Of a DNA stretch of 49,991 nt, positions 8,695 to 19,457 are shown piece after piece; the first letter of the stretch is position 1, and every line of letters begins with the position of its first letter. Below the pieces are notes generated by a model that made no database searches, was not told the DNA's origin, and saw nothing but the letters and a program-made list of their open reading frames with translations. A program made the translations under genes and the position numbers. Source of the stretch: Saprospiraceae bacterium (GTDB taxonomy: Bacteria > Bacteroidota > Bacteroidia > Chitinophagales > Saprospiraceae); NCBI GenBank assembly GCA_016719855.1, contig JADJYH010000052.1, positions 1 to 49,991 on the forward strand, given 5' to 3'.

Positions 8695-9087
8695 TTACAT
8701 TGACAAAATGCTTGGCACAAACAAGCTAACGGCAGGGTCAATTCCTTTGAAATCATCCTCATTCAATGTGATAATTGAAGCATTCAATTTTTTAGCAGTA
8801 GCAAGGATAATCGCATCTGGAATTTTGATTTTGCGCTGCTGGCGGTAAGCTACAACCTGATTTGCTATTCCAATGTCGGTCTGAATGATGGGCAGGGCAT
8901 TCAAAATATTTTGGATTAATTTTTTTTCATCCGGCTTTGAAAAATTGTAGCCGAGTGCCTCCATGAAGGTGATGACGGAAACAAACAATTGGTCAAAATG
9001 AGTGGCAATTTCTTGGAAATTGACCTGCCCTTTGGAGCAGTAAATTAGGATATTGCTGTCGAGGACGCCGCATTTAGTTCCACTCAT
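8695..9087 (-). CDS. PIN-domain toxin (VapC-like ribonuclease)
   Basis: A 130-residue PIN-domain protein, starting MSGTKCGVLDSNILIYCSKG. The acidic residues expected for the metal-binding nuclease site are present: D in VLDSNILIY, E in ITFMEALG, D in IPDAIILATAKKL, and D in TLNEDDF. Known relatives cleave tRNA or rRNA and are the toxic half of toxin-antitoxin pairs. Its start codon overlaps the stop codon of the upstream antitoxin as TGATG, which implies translational coupling. An ATG at 9111 lies inside the antitoxin gene and is less likely. Confidence 0.85.
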   Translation of the reverse strand: MSGTKCGVLDSNILIYCSKGQVNFQEIATHFDQLFVSVITFMEALGYNFSKPDEKKLIQNILNALPIIQTDIGIANQVVAYRQQRKIKIPDAIILATAKKLNASIITLNEDDFKGIDPAVSLFVPSILSM

Positions 9088-9350
9088 CACGAAGCTGTTT
9101 TTGCCAAGCAACAGGGTCGGCTATTTCCGAAAAAAGCGTTCATTCCTCTTAGTTGGTCAAACATCGCAGCCAATTGCTCAGGGTCATAATTTCTCCCATT
9201 TGGTAGTTGCTTTGACGCTGTTTGCTCATCCTTTTTCTTTTTCGGAGAAAAAAACGATGGCAGTTCTGCAACTTGTATTTTCAAGCGTTCCAGCAGTGGA
9301 AGCAGGATTTTTAAATCTTTTTCATGCTTAATTTCGAGTACTAATCTCAT
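9087..9350 (-). CDS. Putative antitoxin of the PIN-domain toxin
   Basis: An 87-residue protein beginning MRLVLEIKHEKDLKILLPLLERL. Strand-helix prediction by eye gives a short N-terminal strand, a helix, a Lys-rich linker (SPKKKKDEQTASKQ) and a C-terminal stretch NYDPEQLAAMFDQLRGMNAF. The last part looks like the extended segment that antitoxins thread into PIN active sites. I do not recognise the DNA-binding family. Its stop overlaps the toxin's start. Identification rests on position, size and overlap, not on a named domain. Confidence 0.7.
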   Translation of the reverse strand: MRLVLEIKHEKDLKILLPLLERLKIQVAELPSFFSPKKKKDEQTASKQLPNGRNYDPEQLAAMFDQLRGMNAFFGNSRPCCLAKTAS

Positions 9351-9414
9351 GGAAAACAGGTTAATTTTAAATTGACGCAAGTTAGGAATATTTCCCCAGC
9401 CATAAAAGTTCCTA

Positions 9415-10395
9415 CTATCTTCCCAGCCGCCCCTCAATCTCCTCCATCACCCGCCACGCCACCTCCAGCGCCAGCGCCCCATCCTCCAGCGTCACAGCGG
9501 TTTTTTCGCTTCGCAAAATACTGACAGCCAGTGATTTAAGCTCCTCTTTGATGGCGTTCACGGGTTCAGCGGGCGGCATTTCCATCGAAATAACCCGCAC
9601 CCCGCCGGGCGTTTCCAGTTCGAACGACGGGATGCCCGACGGCTCGTTGCCCGGCTCGTGCATCCGCACCACCTGCGCCGATTTTTCGAGGAAATCGAGG
9701 CTGATGTAGGCGTCTTTTTGGAACAACCGCACCTTGCGCATCTGCTTCATGCTGATGCGGCTGGCCGTGAGGTTGGCCACGCAGCCGTTCTCGAACTCGA
9801 TGCGGGCGTTGGCGATGTCTGGCGAGTCGCTCACCACGGCCACACCGCTGGCACTGACGGTTTTCACGGGCGATTTCACGAGGCTCAGCACGATGTCAAT
9901 ATCGTGAATCATCAGGTCGAGCACCACGGGCACGTCCGTGCCACGGGGGTTGAAGTTGGCCAGCCGGTGCGCCTCGATGAACATGGGGTTCATGGCCACG
10001 TCCCGCACGGCGAGCATGGCCGGGTTGAAGCGCTCCACATGGCCCACCTGCGCCGTCACGCCGTAGTTTTTTGCCAAAAAAATCAATTCCTGTGCCTCCG
10101 TTGGCGTCTGCGTCACTGGCTTTTCGATAAACAGGTGCTTGCCCCGTTCGATGGCCGTTTTTGCCAACCCGAAATGCGTCACGGTGGGCGTCACGATGTC
10201 CATAACGTCCACAGCATCCAGCAAGGTATCGTAGCTGCTAAACGATTGAACGTCAAACTGTTGCGAAGCGGCCTGCGCAGCGGCTGGGTCAATGTCGAAC
10301 AGGCCGACGAGCTGGAAATGCTCCTTGAGTTCCAGCAGGCATTTGAGGTGAATCTTGCCGAGGTGGCCTACGCCGATGACGCCTATTTTTAGCAT
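9415..10395 (-). CDS. Gfo/Idh/MocA-family NAD(P)-dependent oxidoreductase
   Basis: A 326-residue dehydrogenase. The N-terminal Rossmann fold shows GVIGVGHLGKIHLKCL (G-x-G-x-x-G, residues about 7-12) and the family motif FIEKPVTQT near residue 93. The C-terminal alpha/beta domain includes VGHVERFNPA and DLMIHDIDIVLSL, with the conserved H-D pair. The VERFNPA and D-L-M-I-H-D-I-D pattern is typical of sugar-nucleotide dehydrogenases such as GnnA, which oxidises UDP-GlcNAc for 3-amino lipid A, but no partner aminotransferase is nearby. The gene stands alone with a possible minus-strand -7 box TACTTTTG at 10435-10428. Confidence 0.85.
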   Translation of the reverse strand: MLKIGVIGVGHLGKIHLKCLLELKEHFQLVGLFDIDPAAAQAASQQFDVQSFSSYDTLLDAVDVMDIVTPTVTHFGLAKTAIERGKHLFIEKPVTQTPTEAQELIFLAKNYGVTAQVGHVERFNPAMLAVRDVAMNPMFIEAHRLANFNPRGTDVPVVLDLMIHDIDIVLSLVKSPVKTVSASGVAVVSDSPDIANARIEFENGCVANLTASRISMKQMRKVRLFQKDAYISLDFLEKSAQVVRMHEPGNEPSGIPSFELETPGGVRVISMEMPPAEPVNAIKEELKSLAVSILRSEKTAVTLEDGALALEVAWRVMEEIEGRLGR

Positions 10396-10592
10396 AAAAC
10401 TAGGTTGAAACTGGTGTTCGTTGACCGCAAAAGTAACGATTGCACACGAAGGGGTTTCATGGGAAGCTGAACCGGAATAAAAAGATTGTACGAAGGCGAT
10501 TCACGCTTGAAATCCTAAAAGCAGTGAGTCATTCATTTCATGATAAATTTTTATGGCACTCATTATTTTCAGGACGAGATTTTTTTGAAACC

Positions 10593-10600
10593 TATTTTTG
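10593..10600 (+). promoter_or_regulatory. Candidate -7 promoter box before the J-like gene
   Basis: TATTTTTG matches TAnnTTTG and lies 42 bases before the start codon. No TTG is found at the expected 19-base spacing, so only the -7 element is supported. Confidence 0.4.
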
Positions 10601-10642
10601 CCCCATACTTCTAATATTTTTACAAAAAAAGCACTGCCTTAC

Positions 10643-12363
10643 ATGAGTCAAAAAATTGCCAAATCCCCTGAAATGCTCCGCAAAGAGGCCGAAGCAAAAG
10701 ACCTTGCCGACCAGCTCAAAAAGAAGCAGACGACCCTGAAAAGCCTCAAGACCCGCCTTCAAAACATGAAGTCCGACGTGGAGGAGTTGGGGCGCAGGGT
10801 ACACGCCGACATGCTCAACAAGATGGATAAATTGGACGACCTCCGATTGGAAATCGCCGCACTGGCCCGCCAACTGAAAATGGCCAAAGGCGTGAACAAG
10901 CTGGACAAGGAGCAGCTCCAGATGATGGCTGACGAAATGGCCAACGGCAGCATGTTCGGCGACAACTACGACCAGTACAAGGAGCAAAAGCAGCAACGGG
11001 CGTCCGGCAACTTCAATTTTGACGAATTTGAGCGGGCAAGGATGCGCAGCGTGTTTGCTGAATTTGAGGTGAAGCCCCCGGAAAACGAGCAAAAAGCCAT
11101 CCGAAAGGTATTCATAAAACTCTCCCAGAAATTCCATCCTGACCTCGCCACAAACGAAAAAGAAGCACTGGAATTCCACTTGCTGATGCAGCAAATCAAC
11201 GAGGCCAACGAGCACAACGACATCCAGGCACTGCTCGAACTGGAAAGCCTGTACCTGCACGAAGCCCTCGATATTGAAACAAAGGCGGTAACGGTGGACT
11301 CCCTCCAGCAGGTAATTGACCGCCTGAAACGGGACATCCAGTTCATCGAAAAACAGCTTGACCGCACGAGCGAGGAAATCAAGCAGCTCCGCAAATCGGA
11401 CTTGGGCAAAATGCTCACGTCCGTCAACAAGGCCGACAGAAAAGGCAAGGGGCTTGATGATGCAACCGCCCAAGTTGACGAGATGCTGCAAATGTTCACC
11501 CGACTGCGGGACGGCCTGAACGACTCCATCAGGCTCGGCAGGATTTCGCCAAAATTGATGGATTTACTGCTTGGCGAAGACGAGGAAGACGAGGAGGACT
11601 ATGAAGGCATGGACCCGTTTACCATGCTGACAAAACTGGCCAATGGCGATGAAGATGCCTTCGATTTCTTCAACATGGGCTTCGACAATGAGGTAGAAGA
11701 CCCCTTTTCCCCATCGGCTCCTCGGTGCGGGTGGCGCAAACTGCTTGGTCGGATTTTGACAAAAAAACAAATATGCAAGGCTGGCAAGGACGGGTCGAAG
11801 ACGCCTACTACGACGACGAGGGCGACGAGGCTTACACCGTTTCGTTCGACAGCCAGACCATTGCACAAATGCCCACAAAGCTTATTGACAAGGCCATAAA
11901 AGTGGATGAAGATTTTCAGGCCGCCGATTTCAGGGCAGACCAACTGGCGGCCTGCCAGCCAAGGGACACTGAACAGGAAGCACTTGCGGCTTACCGGGTA
12001 CGATACCATGGCTCGGCCTGGAAATCGATGCCCGACCGGGCGATGGCGGCCCGCCTCCAAGCAATTTTGTTGGAACACCCCAGCATGTCTGACGATGAAA
12101 ACTGGACGTACTACCTCCGTCAGCACCTTAACTTCCCATTTGAAGCGAAACTACGGGACGGCACAGGCTCAAAAAAAGGAGGCACCATCCTGGTTTTCGG
12201 CATTCATTCGCTCGATGACCAGTACGGCCTTGTCATGGCCACCAAAGCAAATGGAAAAAAAGGGATGCAGCATCCATTGGCATACCTGCAAGCCGCTGAT
12301 GAGAACAGCAAGGAATTTCAAGTACTGGAGGATTATTTGGTTTGGGTGGCGGAGTCGTTGTAG
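10643..12363 (+). CDS. J-domain-like coiled-coil protein with C-terminal SH3-like region (frameshifted)
   Basis: A cytoplasmic protein of about 573 residues beginning MSQKIAKSPEMLRKEAEAK. Residues 10-95 form a charged coiled coil. A J-like motif follows at about 150-195, with IRKVFIKLSQKFHPDLATNEKE carrying the HPD tripeptide needed to stimulate Hsp70. A second coiled coil spans about 210-270. A very acidic stretch (GEDEEDEEDYEGMD) comes before a frame change near 11700-11706 in CCCCTTTTCCCC. The second frame continues FPIGSSVRVAQTAWSDFDKKTNMQGWQGRVEDAYYDDEG, a KOW/SH3-like strand pattern, and ends in a helical part. The homopolymer context suggests a base error and one continuous protein. 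The Hsp70 partner and job are unknown. Confidence 0.7.
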
Positions 12364-12603
12364 CCTGACTTTTGGTTCTTGTGGTCACAAGTGCCATCGC
12401 CACCACCAACCCCTCATGGAGCATGGGATAATTGGCGCACGCCCCTTGGTTGCGCTCTCCAATCCACCGATTTAAAACCCATACCTGAGCAAAATTGGCA
12501 ACAAATTTTTGCCCACCAGCTTCAAATAAATCCGCAGCGCCAACCTACCGATTGCTAAATTTGCTTCGCAATGAAAATCATTTTACCACACAAACCTCCC
12601 AGC

Positions 12604-14798
12604 ATGAAAAAACTCCTCTCGCTGCTCGTTTTCACTTCATGTGCCCTCCTCCCGCTCCATGCCCAGCTCCCCGACGGCATCGTCGCCCCAAACTTCACCG
12701 CCACCGACATCAACGGCAATACTTGGACGCTCTACGACCTGCTCGACCAAGGCAAATCCGCCGTGCTGTTTTTCGGCACCACCTGGAGTTACGGCAGTTG
12801 GGACTACCACCAGTCGGGCCGTCTGAACCAAGTTTGGGAGCAGTACGGCCCCGATGGCACGGACGAAATCATCCCGTTTTTCATCGAAGTGGACGACAAT
12901 ACCGACGCCGAAGACCTCAACGGCACAGGAGATGCCACCTACGGCGACTGGGTGACGGGCACACCGTACCCCATCATTGACGATGCGAATTGGCTTGCTG
13001 TGATTTACGCCCTCGACGACGTGCCGAGGGTCTATCACATTTGCCCAAACCGCATTTTGACCAATGCCATCGCTTTCCCGACGGTGCAGTTCAGCCTCGT
13101 ACACGACGACTGCCTGCTGCCCGGCGGCGTCAACAATGCCGGGATGCTCCGTTTTGTGGACATTCCGAAGGAGTTCTGTGGTGAGGTGACCTTCTCGCCC
13201 AACGTCCGTTTCCAGAACCTCGGCTCGGCTCCAATCACCAGCCTGAGCCTCCAGCTTTGGCTCAATGGCAACCTAACCGAAACCCGTCAGTGGACAGGCA
13301 ATATCAACCTTTACCAGACCGCTGGCACAGTTTTTAACCCGGTGACCATTAATGAAAGCACCACCGTGGAGGTCAAAGTTGCATCCGTGAACGGCCTGCC
13401 GGACGACGATGCGGCCAATGACGGCATCAGCGCAGACGTGGCGGAAGGCCCGGCTATTCCTACCAATTATTTGGTCGTTGAAATCAAAACCGACTACTAC
13501 CCCCGTGAGATTTATTGGGAAGTGGTGGACGACGAGGGCACGGTTTTTCATGCAGGCGGCAACCCAGGCATTTTTACCAATGAAGATTGGGAAGGTGCTT
13601 ACACCGACCAGGAAACGGTGTATCAGCATGAAGTTGCGTTGCCAGCCGACGGCTGCTACGAGTTCGTGATTTATGATGAGTACGACGACGGCATCTGCTG
13701 TGGAGGTGGCCTCGGCTACTACCGTTTGCAGGACGAAAACAACTTCATCTACCTCCAAGGTGGCCTGTTCACGGAGCCGGAACACCGTCCGTTTTCGCTC
13801 TCCGGCGCCGCCACCATCAACGACAACGCCGCCATTCGGAGCTACCAGGGTATCAGCGGCGACTTCTGCGGCGAGCCAGACATCACCCCCTCACTGGCAG
13901 TCCAGAACCTTGGAGCGAACAATATCAACTCCTTGGAAATCAAGGTTTTGAACGAAAACAGCCTTGTGCAAACCTTCGATTGGAGCGGCACCTTGCTGCC
14001 TGGGCAAACCGAAACACTCACCCTCGACCCCGTCACGGTGGACAACACTTCAGAGCTGAGTTTCATCATCGAAAAAGCCAACCAACAGCCCGACACCTTC
14101 GCCTTTCAAAACGAATTGGAGGTCGGCTTTACCAGACGGCTGCCCCAAGCCCCTGGCCTCACCCTCGAAATCAAAACCGACGAGTGGGGCTACGAAAACT
14201 ACTGGCAAATCACCAATTCGGCGGGCGGCCTCATCGCCAGCGGCGGCAACCAAATCATTGGGCCTGATGGCGGCGGCCTGCAGGTGGCCACGGAAAATGA
14301 CCCCAACGTCTATCCTCAATTTTCGACCATCACCGAGTCCATCTCGTTGCCCGACGACGTGACCGACTGCTACACCTTCCTCTTCGTGGACGACTGGGGC
14401 GACGGCATCAATTCGCCCGGGTACATCAAGCTGACCGACAACCTCGGCAACCTGCTCTTCGACTTCCGGCCATTGACCACGGGCGACATTTACCTGCTCG
14501 ATGGACAGTTCGGGCCGAGCGCTGTGGGCGAACCAGCCAGCGACGCTTCGTTTTTTTGTCGCCAAATCCCGCTACCGACCGCTTGGAGGTGGCATTTACC
14601 TTCGGGAAAAACACAGGGCAGGTGCGCCTCGAAGTGGTGGATGTTACTGGCAAATTATTGCAAACGGCCATGTTGCCCTCACTTGCGCAGCGCTATTCGC
14701 TCGACCTTGCTGGCATGGTCAGCGGGGTTTACTTCTTAAAAATGAAGGCTGAAAATGGTGGGGAAATCGTGAAGCGGTTTGTCGTGGCTGAGAGGTGA
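12604..14798 (+). CDS. T9SS-exported protein with thioredoxin-like domain lacking CxxC (frameshifted)
   Basis: A large secreted protein of about 731 residues. The start MKKLLSLLVFTSCALLPLHAQ gives a clean signal peptide; an ATG at 12571 would extend it by 11 unlikely residues. Residues about 25-175 form a redoxin-like domain (VAPNFTATDINGNTWTLYDLL). Its active-site position reads TTWSYGSWDYH where relatives have TWCGPCW, so both cysteines are serine. Two repeats of a CARDB-like domain alternate with domains containing EIKTDYY/EIKTDEW and YDEYDDGICC/VDDWGDGINS. After a frame change in a run of seven T (14551-14557), SPNPATDRLEVAF begins an 80-residue type A sorting domain ending VSGVYFLKM...VKRFVVAER. 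This routes the protein through the type IX secretion system. Confidence 0.85.
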
Positions 14799-14881
14799 TT
14801 TTTCAAAACAAATCCTACCTTTGCCCACCAAAATGTTGTAAAAAACTGCCGCCATCGTCAGTCGTCAATCCCAAGTTGTCA

Positions 14882-16536
14882 ATGATTAAAAAGCTTTCCG
14901 TCCGCAACTACGCCATCATCGAGGAACTGGAAATCAACTTCCCAGCCGGCCTGACCATCATAACCGGCGAAACCGGTGCGGGAAAGTCCATCCTGTTGGG
15001 TGCGCTGGGTCTCATCATGGGCGAGCGGGCGGACTCCAAATCGCTGTACAACGACCAGGAAAAATGCGTCATCGAGGGCATTTTCGACGTGTCGCCCTAC
15101 GACTTAAAGGAGTTTTTTGAAGAGAACGATATTGATTTTGAAAGCGAATGTTCTGTTCGGCGGGAACTGACCCCGGCGGGCAAGTCCCGTGCCTTCGTCA
15201 ACGACACGCCCGTGACACTCGACGTGCTGCGCCAACTCACCGGGGCGCTCGTTGACCTCCACCTCCAGTTCGACACGCTCGACATCCACAACGTAAGCTT
15301 CCAACTGCGCATGGTGGACGCCCTCGCTGGCAACAAGCCGCTGCTTACCGAGTACCAGGCTGCCTACCGAATTTTTACCCAAAGCAAAAAACAACTGGAG
15401 AAAATGCGGGAGCAAAACGCCCGCTCCGCCCAGGACCTCGAATTTCTCAATTTCCAAATCGCCGAGTTTGAAAAAGCGGCACTTGCGGAAGGCGAACAAG
15501 AGCAACTCGAAGGTGAACGGGACAGCCTGACCCACGCCGAGGAAATTAAACGCAACCTCTCGGCGGCCTTCCACCACCTCAGCGACGGCGAAATGCCCCT
15601 CACCGGGCAACTGTCCGACGTGCTGCGAAGCATCGGCGAGGTGCGAAAATACCACCCTGCTATCCCCGACCTCCACCGCCGATTGGAGAGCCTGGCGCTG
15701 GAACTTGACGACCTCGCCGGGGAGTTCGAGCGGGTGGCAGAAAGTACCGAGGCCAACCCGAAACGCCTACTGGAAGTGGAGCAGCGCCTTGACGTAATTT
15801 ACCGACTGCAAAGCAAGCACCGGGTGGGCACGGTGAAGGAACTGCTTGAAATGGAGGCAGTAATGCAGCAAAATTGGACGAAATCGGCGACCTCAGCGGG
15901 GAAATTGAGAAATTGGAAATAGAAATATCGGGGCAGGAAAAACAACTTCGTGGGCTTGCTTCACAACTCTCGGAGCGCCGCAAAAACGCAGCACCCAGCT
16001 TCGCCGCCAAGGTGCTCGAACTGCTGGCGCAACTCTCCATGCCGCACACCCGCTTCCACGTGGACTTCAAGGAGGCCGCCAACCTGACGCCCACCGGCAC
16101 CGACGACGTGAACTTCCTCTTCGCCGCCAACCCCGGCAGCCGTATGCAGCTCATCAAGGACGTGGCCAGCGGCGGCGAACTCAGCCGCCTGACGCTGGTG
16201 ACCAAGTCGCTGGTGGCCAGCGCCATCCCGTTGCCCACGCTGATTTTCGATGAAATTGACGCCGGCGTCTCCGGCGATGTGTCGCTGAAAATGGGCAACA
16301 TCCTCCGCCAGCTTTCCAACCACCACCAGGTGGTCGTCATCACCCACTCGGCGCAGGTGTCCGCCAAGGCCGATGCACATTACTTCGTTTACAAAAAAGT
16401 GGACGGCAACTCCACTGCCACCAAAGTCAAGCTGCTGACACCCGACGAGCGGGTGCGCTCGATCGCCGTCATGCTCTCGCAAAACCCGCCGAGCGAGGCG
16501 GCGTTGGCGAATGCGAGGGAGTTGATGGGGATTTGA
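14882..16536 (+). CDS. recN: DNA repair protein RecN (frameshifted)
   Basis: RecN is an SMC-like ATPase that acts early in double-strand-break repair. The product would be about 551 residues, the family norm. MIKKLSVRNYAIIEELEINF opens the ATPase head, with Walker A GETGAGKS at about residues 33-40. The coiled-coil arm runs from about 170 to 380. A frame change near 15873 (QQNWTKSATS to KLDEIGDLSGEIEKLE) falls at a run of A bases. The second half carries the signature DVASGGELSRL, Walker B LIFDEIDAGVSG and the H-loop VVVITHSAQVSAKAD. All catalytic motifs are intact, so the break is probably a sequencing error. A -7-like TACCTTTG lies at 14816-14823. Confidence 0.95.
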
Positions 16537-16563
16537 CGTGAGGCGTTTTGTTTTGTATTTTTG
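16533..16563 (+). promoter_or_regulatory. Promoter of the UPF0175/DUF3368 pair
   Basis: TTG at 16533-16535 overlaps the recN stop region; a 20-base spacer leads to TATTTTTG at 16556-16563. This is one base longer than the Bacteroidota consensus spacing. The start codon of the antitoxin gene lies 14 bases downstream, so the pair can be transcribed independently of recN. Confidence 0.6.
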
Positions 16564-16577
16564 TAAAAAAATAAACC

Positions 16578-16826
16578 ATGCCAGTGCTCATTCCAGATGA
16601 TGTTGTTCAACAGACCTCACTCACCGAACAGGAGTTCAAACGTGAGGTAGCCGTGCTGCTTTACGAAGCAAAACTGCTGAACTTCGGCAAAGCAAGACAA
16701 CTGGCGGGCATGGATGCACTCACCTTTCTGGAGCTTTTGGGTCAACGTAAAATAGAGGCTCCATACACGTTGGCTGATTTTGAGCAAGACCTCCAGCTTG
16801 GCAAAAAAATCAAGCTGCAAAAATGA
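16578..16826 (+). CDS. UPF0175-family antitoxin
   Basis: An 82-residue protein of the UPF0175 type, which commonly precedes PIN-like toxins and is thought to bind DNA and neutralise the partner. The core reads REVAVLLYEAKLLNFGKARQLAGMDALTFLELLGQRKI, a helix-turn-helix-like pattern with the G-K-A-x-x-L-A-G-M signature. The N-terminal MPVLIPDDVVQQTSLTEQEFK is the usual short lead-in. It overlaps the next gene by four bases (ATGA), so toxin translation is coupled to it. Confidence 0.85.
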   Translation: MPVLIPDDVVQQTSLTEQEFKREVAVLLYEAKLLNFGKARQLAGMDALTFLELLGQRKIEAPYTLADFEQDLQLGKKIKLQK

Positions 16827-17308
16827 TTGTGGTTTCTGACACTACGGCCATCAGTTGCTTGTTCAAAACGGGCAACCTCGCTTTGCTGCACCATTTTTCT
16901 AAAAAAGTCTTGTTGCCAAGTGCCGTGTGGCAAGAGCTGGAACGGCTTGAAACTAAAGGATTTGATATTTCAGAATTGAGAAAATCGGATTGGCTCGTGG
17001 TTGTAGAAGTTGGCAACACTGAACTGGTTTCAATGCTTCAAGCGGAACTTGACAAAGGTGAAAGTGAGGCCATCGCGCTGGCCATGGAAAAAGGTGCTGA
17101 CTACTTGCTGATAGATGAAAAAGATGGCCGTGCCAAAGCATCAGCACTTGGGGTTCAAACAATCGGAACCATTGGCATTTTCATCGCATTGAAAGAGAAC
17201 GAGATAATACCCGCCATCAAGCCTTACCTTGACAGCCTTCGGAATGAGGCTGGGTTTTACCTGTCCGACAAATTTTATCAAGAGATTTTAAAAAAAGTCG
17301 GAGAGTGA
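16823..17308 (+). CDS. DUF3368 PIN-like toxin
   Basis: A 161-residue PIN-like protein starting MIVVSDTTAISCLFKTGNL. It shows the DUF3368 pattern: VSDTTAISCL with the first Asp, LLPSAVWQELE, LDKGESEAIALAMEKGADYLLIDEKDGRAKASALGVQTIGTIGI, in which GESEAI, LLIDEKDGR and the G-T-I-G segment are diagnostic. Proteins of this type are predicted ribonucleases in toxin-antitoxin modules. It forms a two-gene unit with the UPF0175 gene and converges on the surface operon to its right. Confidence 0.85.
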   Translation: MIVVSDTTAISCLFKTGNLALLHHFSKKVLLPSAVWQELERLETKGFDISELRKSDWLVVVEVGNTELVSMLQAELDKGESEAIALAMEKGADYLLIDEKDGRAKASALGVQTIGTIGIFIALKENEIIPAIKPYLDSLRNEAGFYLSDKFYQEILKKVGE

Positions 17309-17375
17309 GGGCCTTTTCCTTCCTTCACACCGGGGCGCGCGGCGAGGCGGGGGGATGAGGAAATGGCGGGGTGAC

Positions 17376-19440
17376 TCACCGCAACCGATACCGCAGCCCC
17401 GCCTCTCCCCAAACTTCTTCGTAATTCCGGTTGCCAAACATCACCTCCTCGTACTCGGAGCGGCCCACTTGAACGCTGAACGACAAGTCGTTTCGGATGA
17501 AAAATTCTGCCCGCCCATCAAACAATCGGCGGTTGGCTTCGGGCGTGAAAAAGGTTTCTTCTGTGCGAAACTGCCGTGCGCCTGCGGAGAGGTTGAATTT
17601 TTTGTTGGGGGTCTGGTAGCGCAACCGGAAGCCGTAGCTATTCTGGCGATTGAAGTTGGAGGTATCGTTGGACAGCAGCAAAAACTGGTATTCCAACGTC
17701 ACCTGAAACCCAACCGGGAGGTCGCTGCTCACTCGGGCGTTGAGGGCATTGGTGAAAAAATCGCTGTCGTCCCGCAGTTCATCGAGGCGGTTATTTCGGC
17801 TGTAGGAGAAGTTGACCGATTGCTTGGTCGTGCCGATGGGGAAGGCATAGTGCAAGCCCGCCGTGTAGGTCTGGATGGTGCGTTTCAGCACCGTTTCTTT
17901 CAAATAAATATCCTCGCCGTTCCTGCGGAAATCGTTGTAGGAAAACTGAAGTTGAGGCCAGTCGGGACTGGGGCTGAACCGCAGCGAGGTTTGCAGGTTT
18001 CCGGTCGCTTGGGTGGTCGGCTTTTCCTCGGAAAGGTTGTTGACGTAGTACCGATAATTTGCAGAAAGCATGAGCCGCTTTTTCCACAAATGCACCCAGT
18101 CGCCGACTGCCACCGTCCGTCGGTCCGTGATCAAAAACGGCATTCCGTAGGAATAAAAAGCGCCGCCCACCCGCTCGTACTGCATGGAAAAAATGCTGCC
18201 GGAGCACGTTCAACCGAAGATTGGCGAAGGCGCTCGCAGACGGGAACCCGGTGATGCGATACGGAGTGGTCGAAGCGTTCAATAAAAAAATTGATTCGAC
18301 CCGGCTGGGGTCAACGGGTGGTTCCCTGCCGTAAACTTCCTCAATTTCCTCGGAGGAAGCTGCCCCGCCCCGCGTGTCGCGGGTAGTCATGCTGATGGAA
18401 ACGCCAAAATCCAAATTCAGAACATCGTTTTTCGTAGTTGACTTGTGACCAAACCCGAACACAATATTTTGCCCCGGCGGGCCGCCGTACTGGATAGAGG
18501 AAGTTTTGTCCGTACCCCGCAGGAAGGAAAAACTCGTCTCGCCTTTCGTGTATTTGCTGTCGAACCGCACCTGCGCCGCCAGCACATCCCGTCGATAGCT
18601 GCCCGGCACGACGAACAGCCCCGTGCTGGTTTCAAGGTTGACGGGCGGGAAGCCAAGCGCCACGTCGTATTGCCGCAGTTCGCCCTCCAGGCTGCGTTGG
18701 ATATTGCCGTAGCTGACATCGAAAGTCGTGTTACGCAATTTTACGTAAGCCCTGCCGCCCCTGATTTTCGAGCCGTTCAACAGGTGGCGTTGGTAACTGG
18801 GGAAAACGTCGCCAGCGAAGAGGCCGAGCCGTTTGGTTTTCAGCCCAATCATATAGGTATTGCGCCATTGCAGCGATGATTTTTCCTGATTGGTGACGTA
18901 AAAACGGAAAGGAATTTCCAAGTTTTTGTGAAATGCGCTGCCGAGGAAATTGACGGTGTGCAAACCCGGCGGCTCTTGCCGCAAAAACTGGCCGGGGCCG
19001 CTCAAGTCGGTGAGCCGTGATTGCAACTGCAGGTCGGAGCGCATGGAGAATCCCGGCTGCCCTGCTTGGGTCGTTGCGGGCAACGGATTCTTCCGACCTG
19101 CCACATTGAACGTCCACGTCGCTACCAAAGGAATGGTAGCTTTAGCCGAAAAACGGACGGTGATTTTGTGTTCGCCCGCTTTCATCCGATGGGTGGCCAG
19201 CACAGTTAGCAGGTCGCCAGTCGTTTTCACCAGCGTGCTCAGGTTGACCTCATCCACGTGTACTTGCAGGGTGTAGTCTTCCCATCGGAGTTCCTTGTTT
19301 TTTTGAAAAACGATGAACAATTCCTCGTTCGGTACGGTGGTGCCTGCCATCGGGCTGATGACCTTTCCGGGCGATTTTTGCGCCAGCAACATCTCACCCA
19401 ACAAGAAAAAAATGGCCGATAGTAAAAGTAACTTTTTCAA
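17376..19440 (-). CDS. Outer-membrane beta-barrel protein, last gene of surface operon (frameshifted)
   Basis: A protein of about 688 residues starting MKKLLLLSAIFFLLGEMLLAQ, a signal peptide. Residues about 25-120 form a periplasmic beta domain (KVISPMAGTTVPNEELFIVFQ...). The rest is a long series of alternating amphipathic strands, such as FRFYVTNQEKSSLQWRNTYMIGLK, DVALGFPPVNLETSTGLFVVPG and FNLSAGARQFRTEETFF. It ends GEAGLRYRLR, with an aromatic/charged end typical of barrels. The frame changes near 18190. I do not recognise the family. It is the promoter-distal gene of a four-gene operon, 17 bases after the FN3 gene, and may export or anchor the products of the upstream genes (inference). 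Confidence 0.7.
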
Positions 19441-19457
19441 TGGCTTGGGTATTCAGG

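Noticed and set aside
10592..11491. 299-codon minus-strand open frame
   Set aside because: It is antisense to the J-like coiled-coil gene; its composition is that of a shadow frame.
14551..14557. Programmed frameshift at the T7 run in the T9SS protein
   Set aside because: Breaks of the same type occur in many unrelated genes here, so base error is a simpler explanation.
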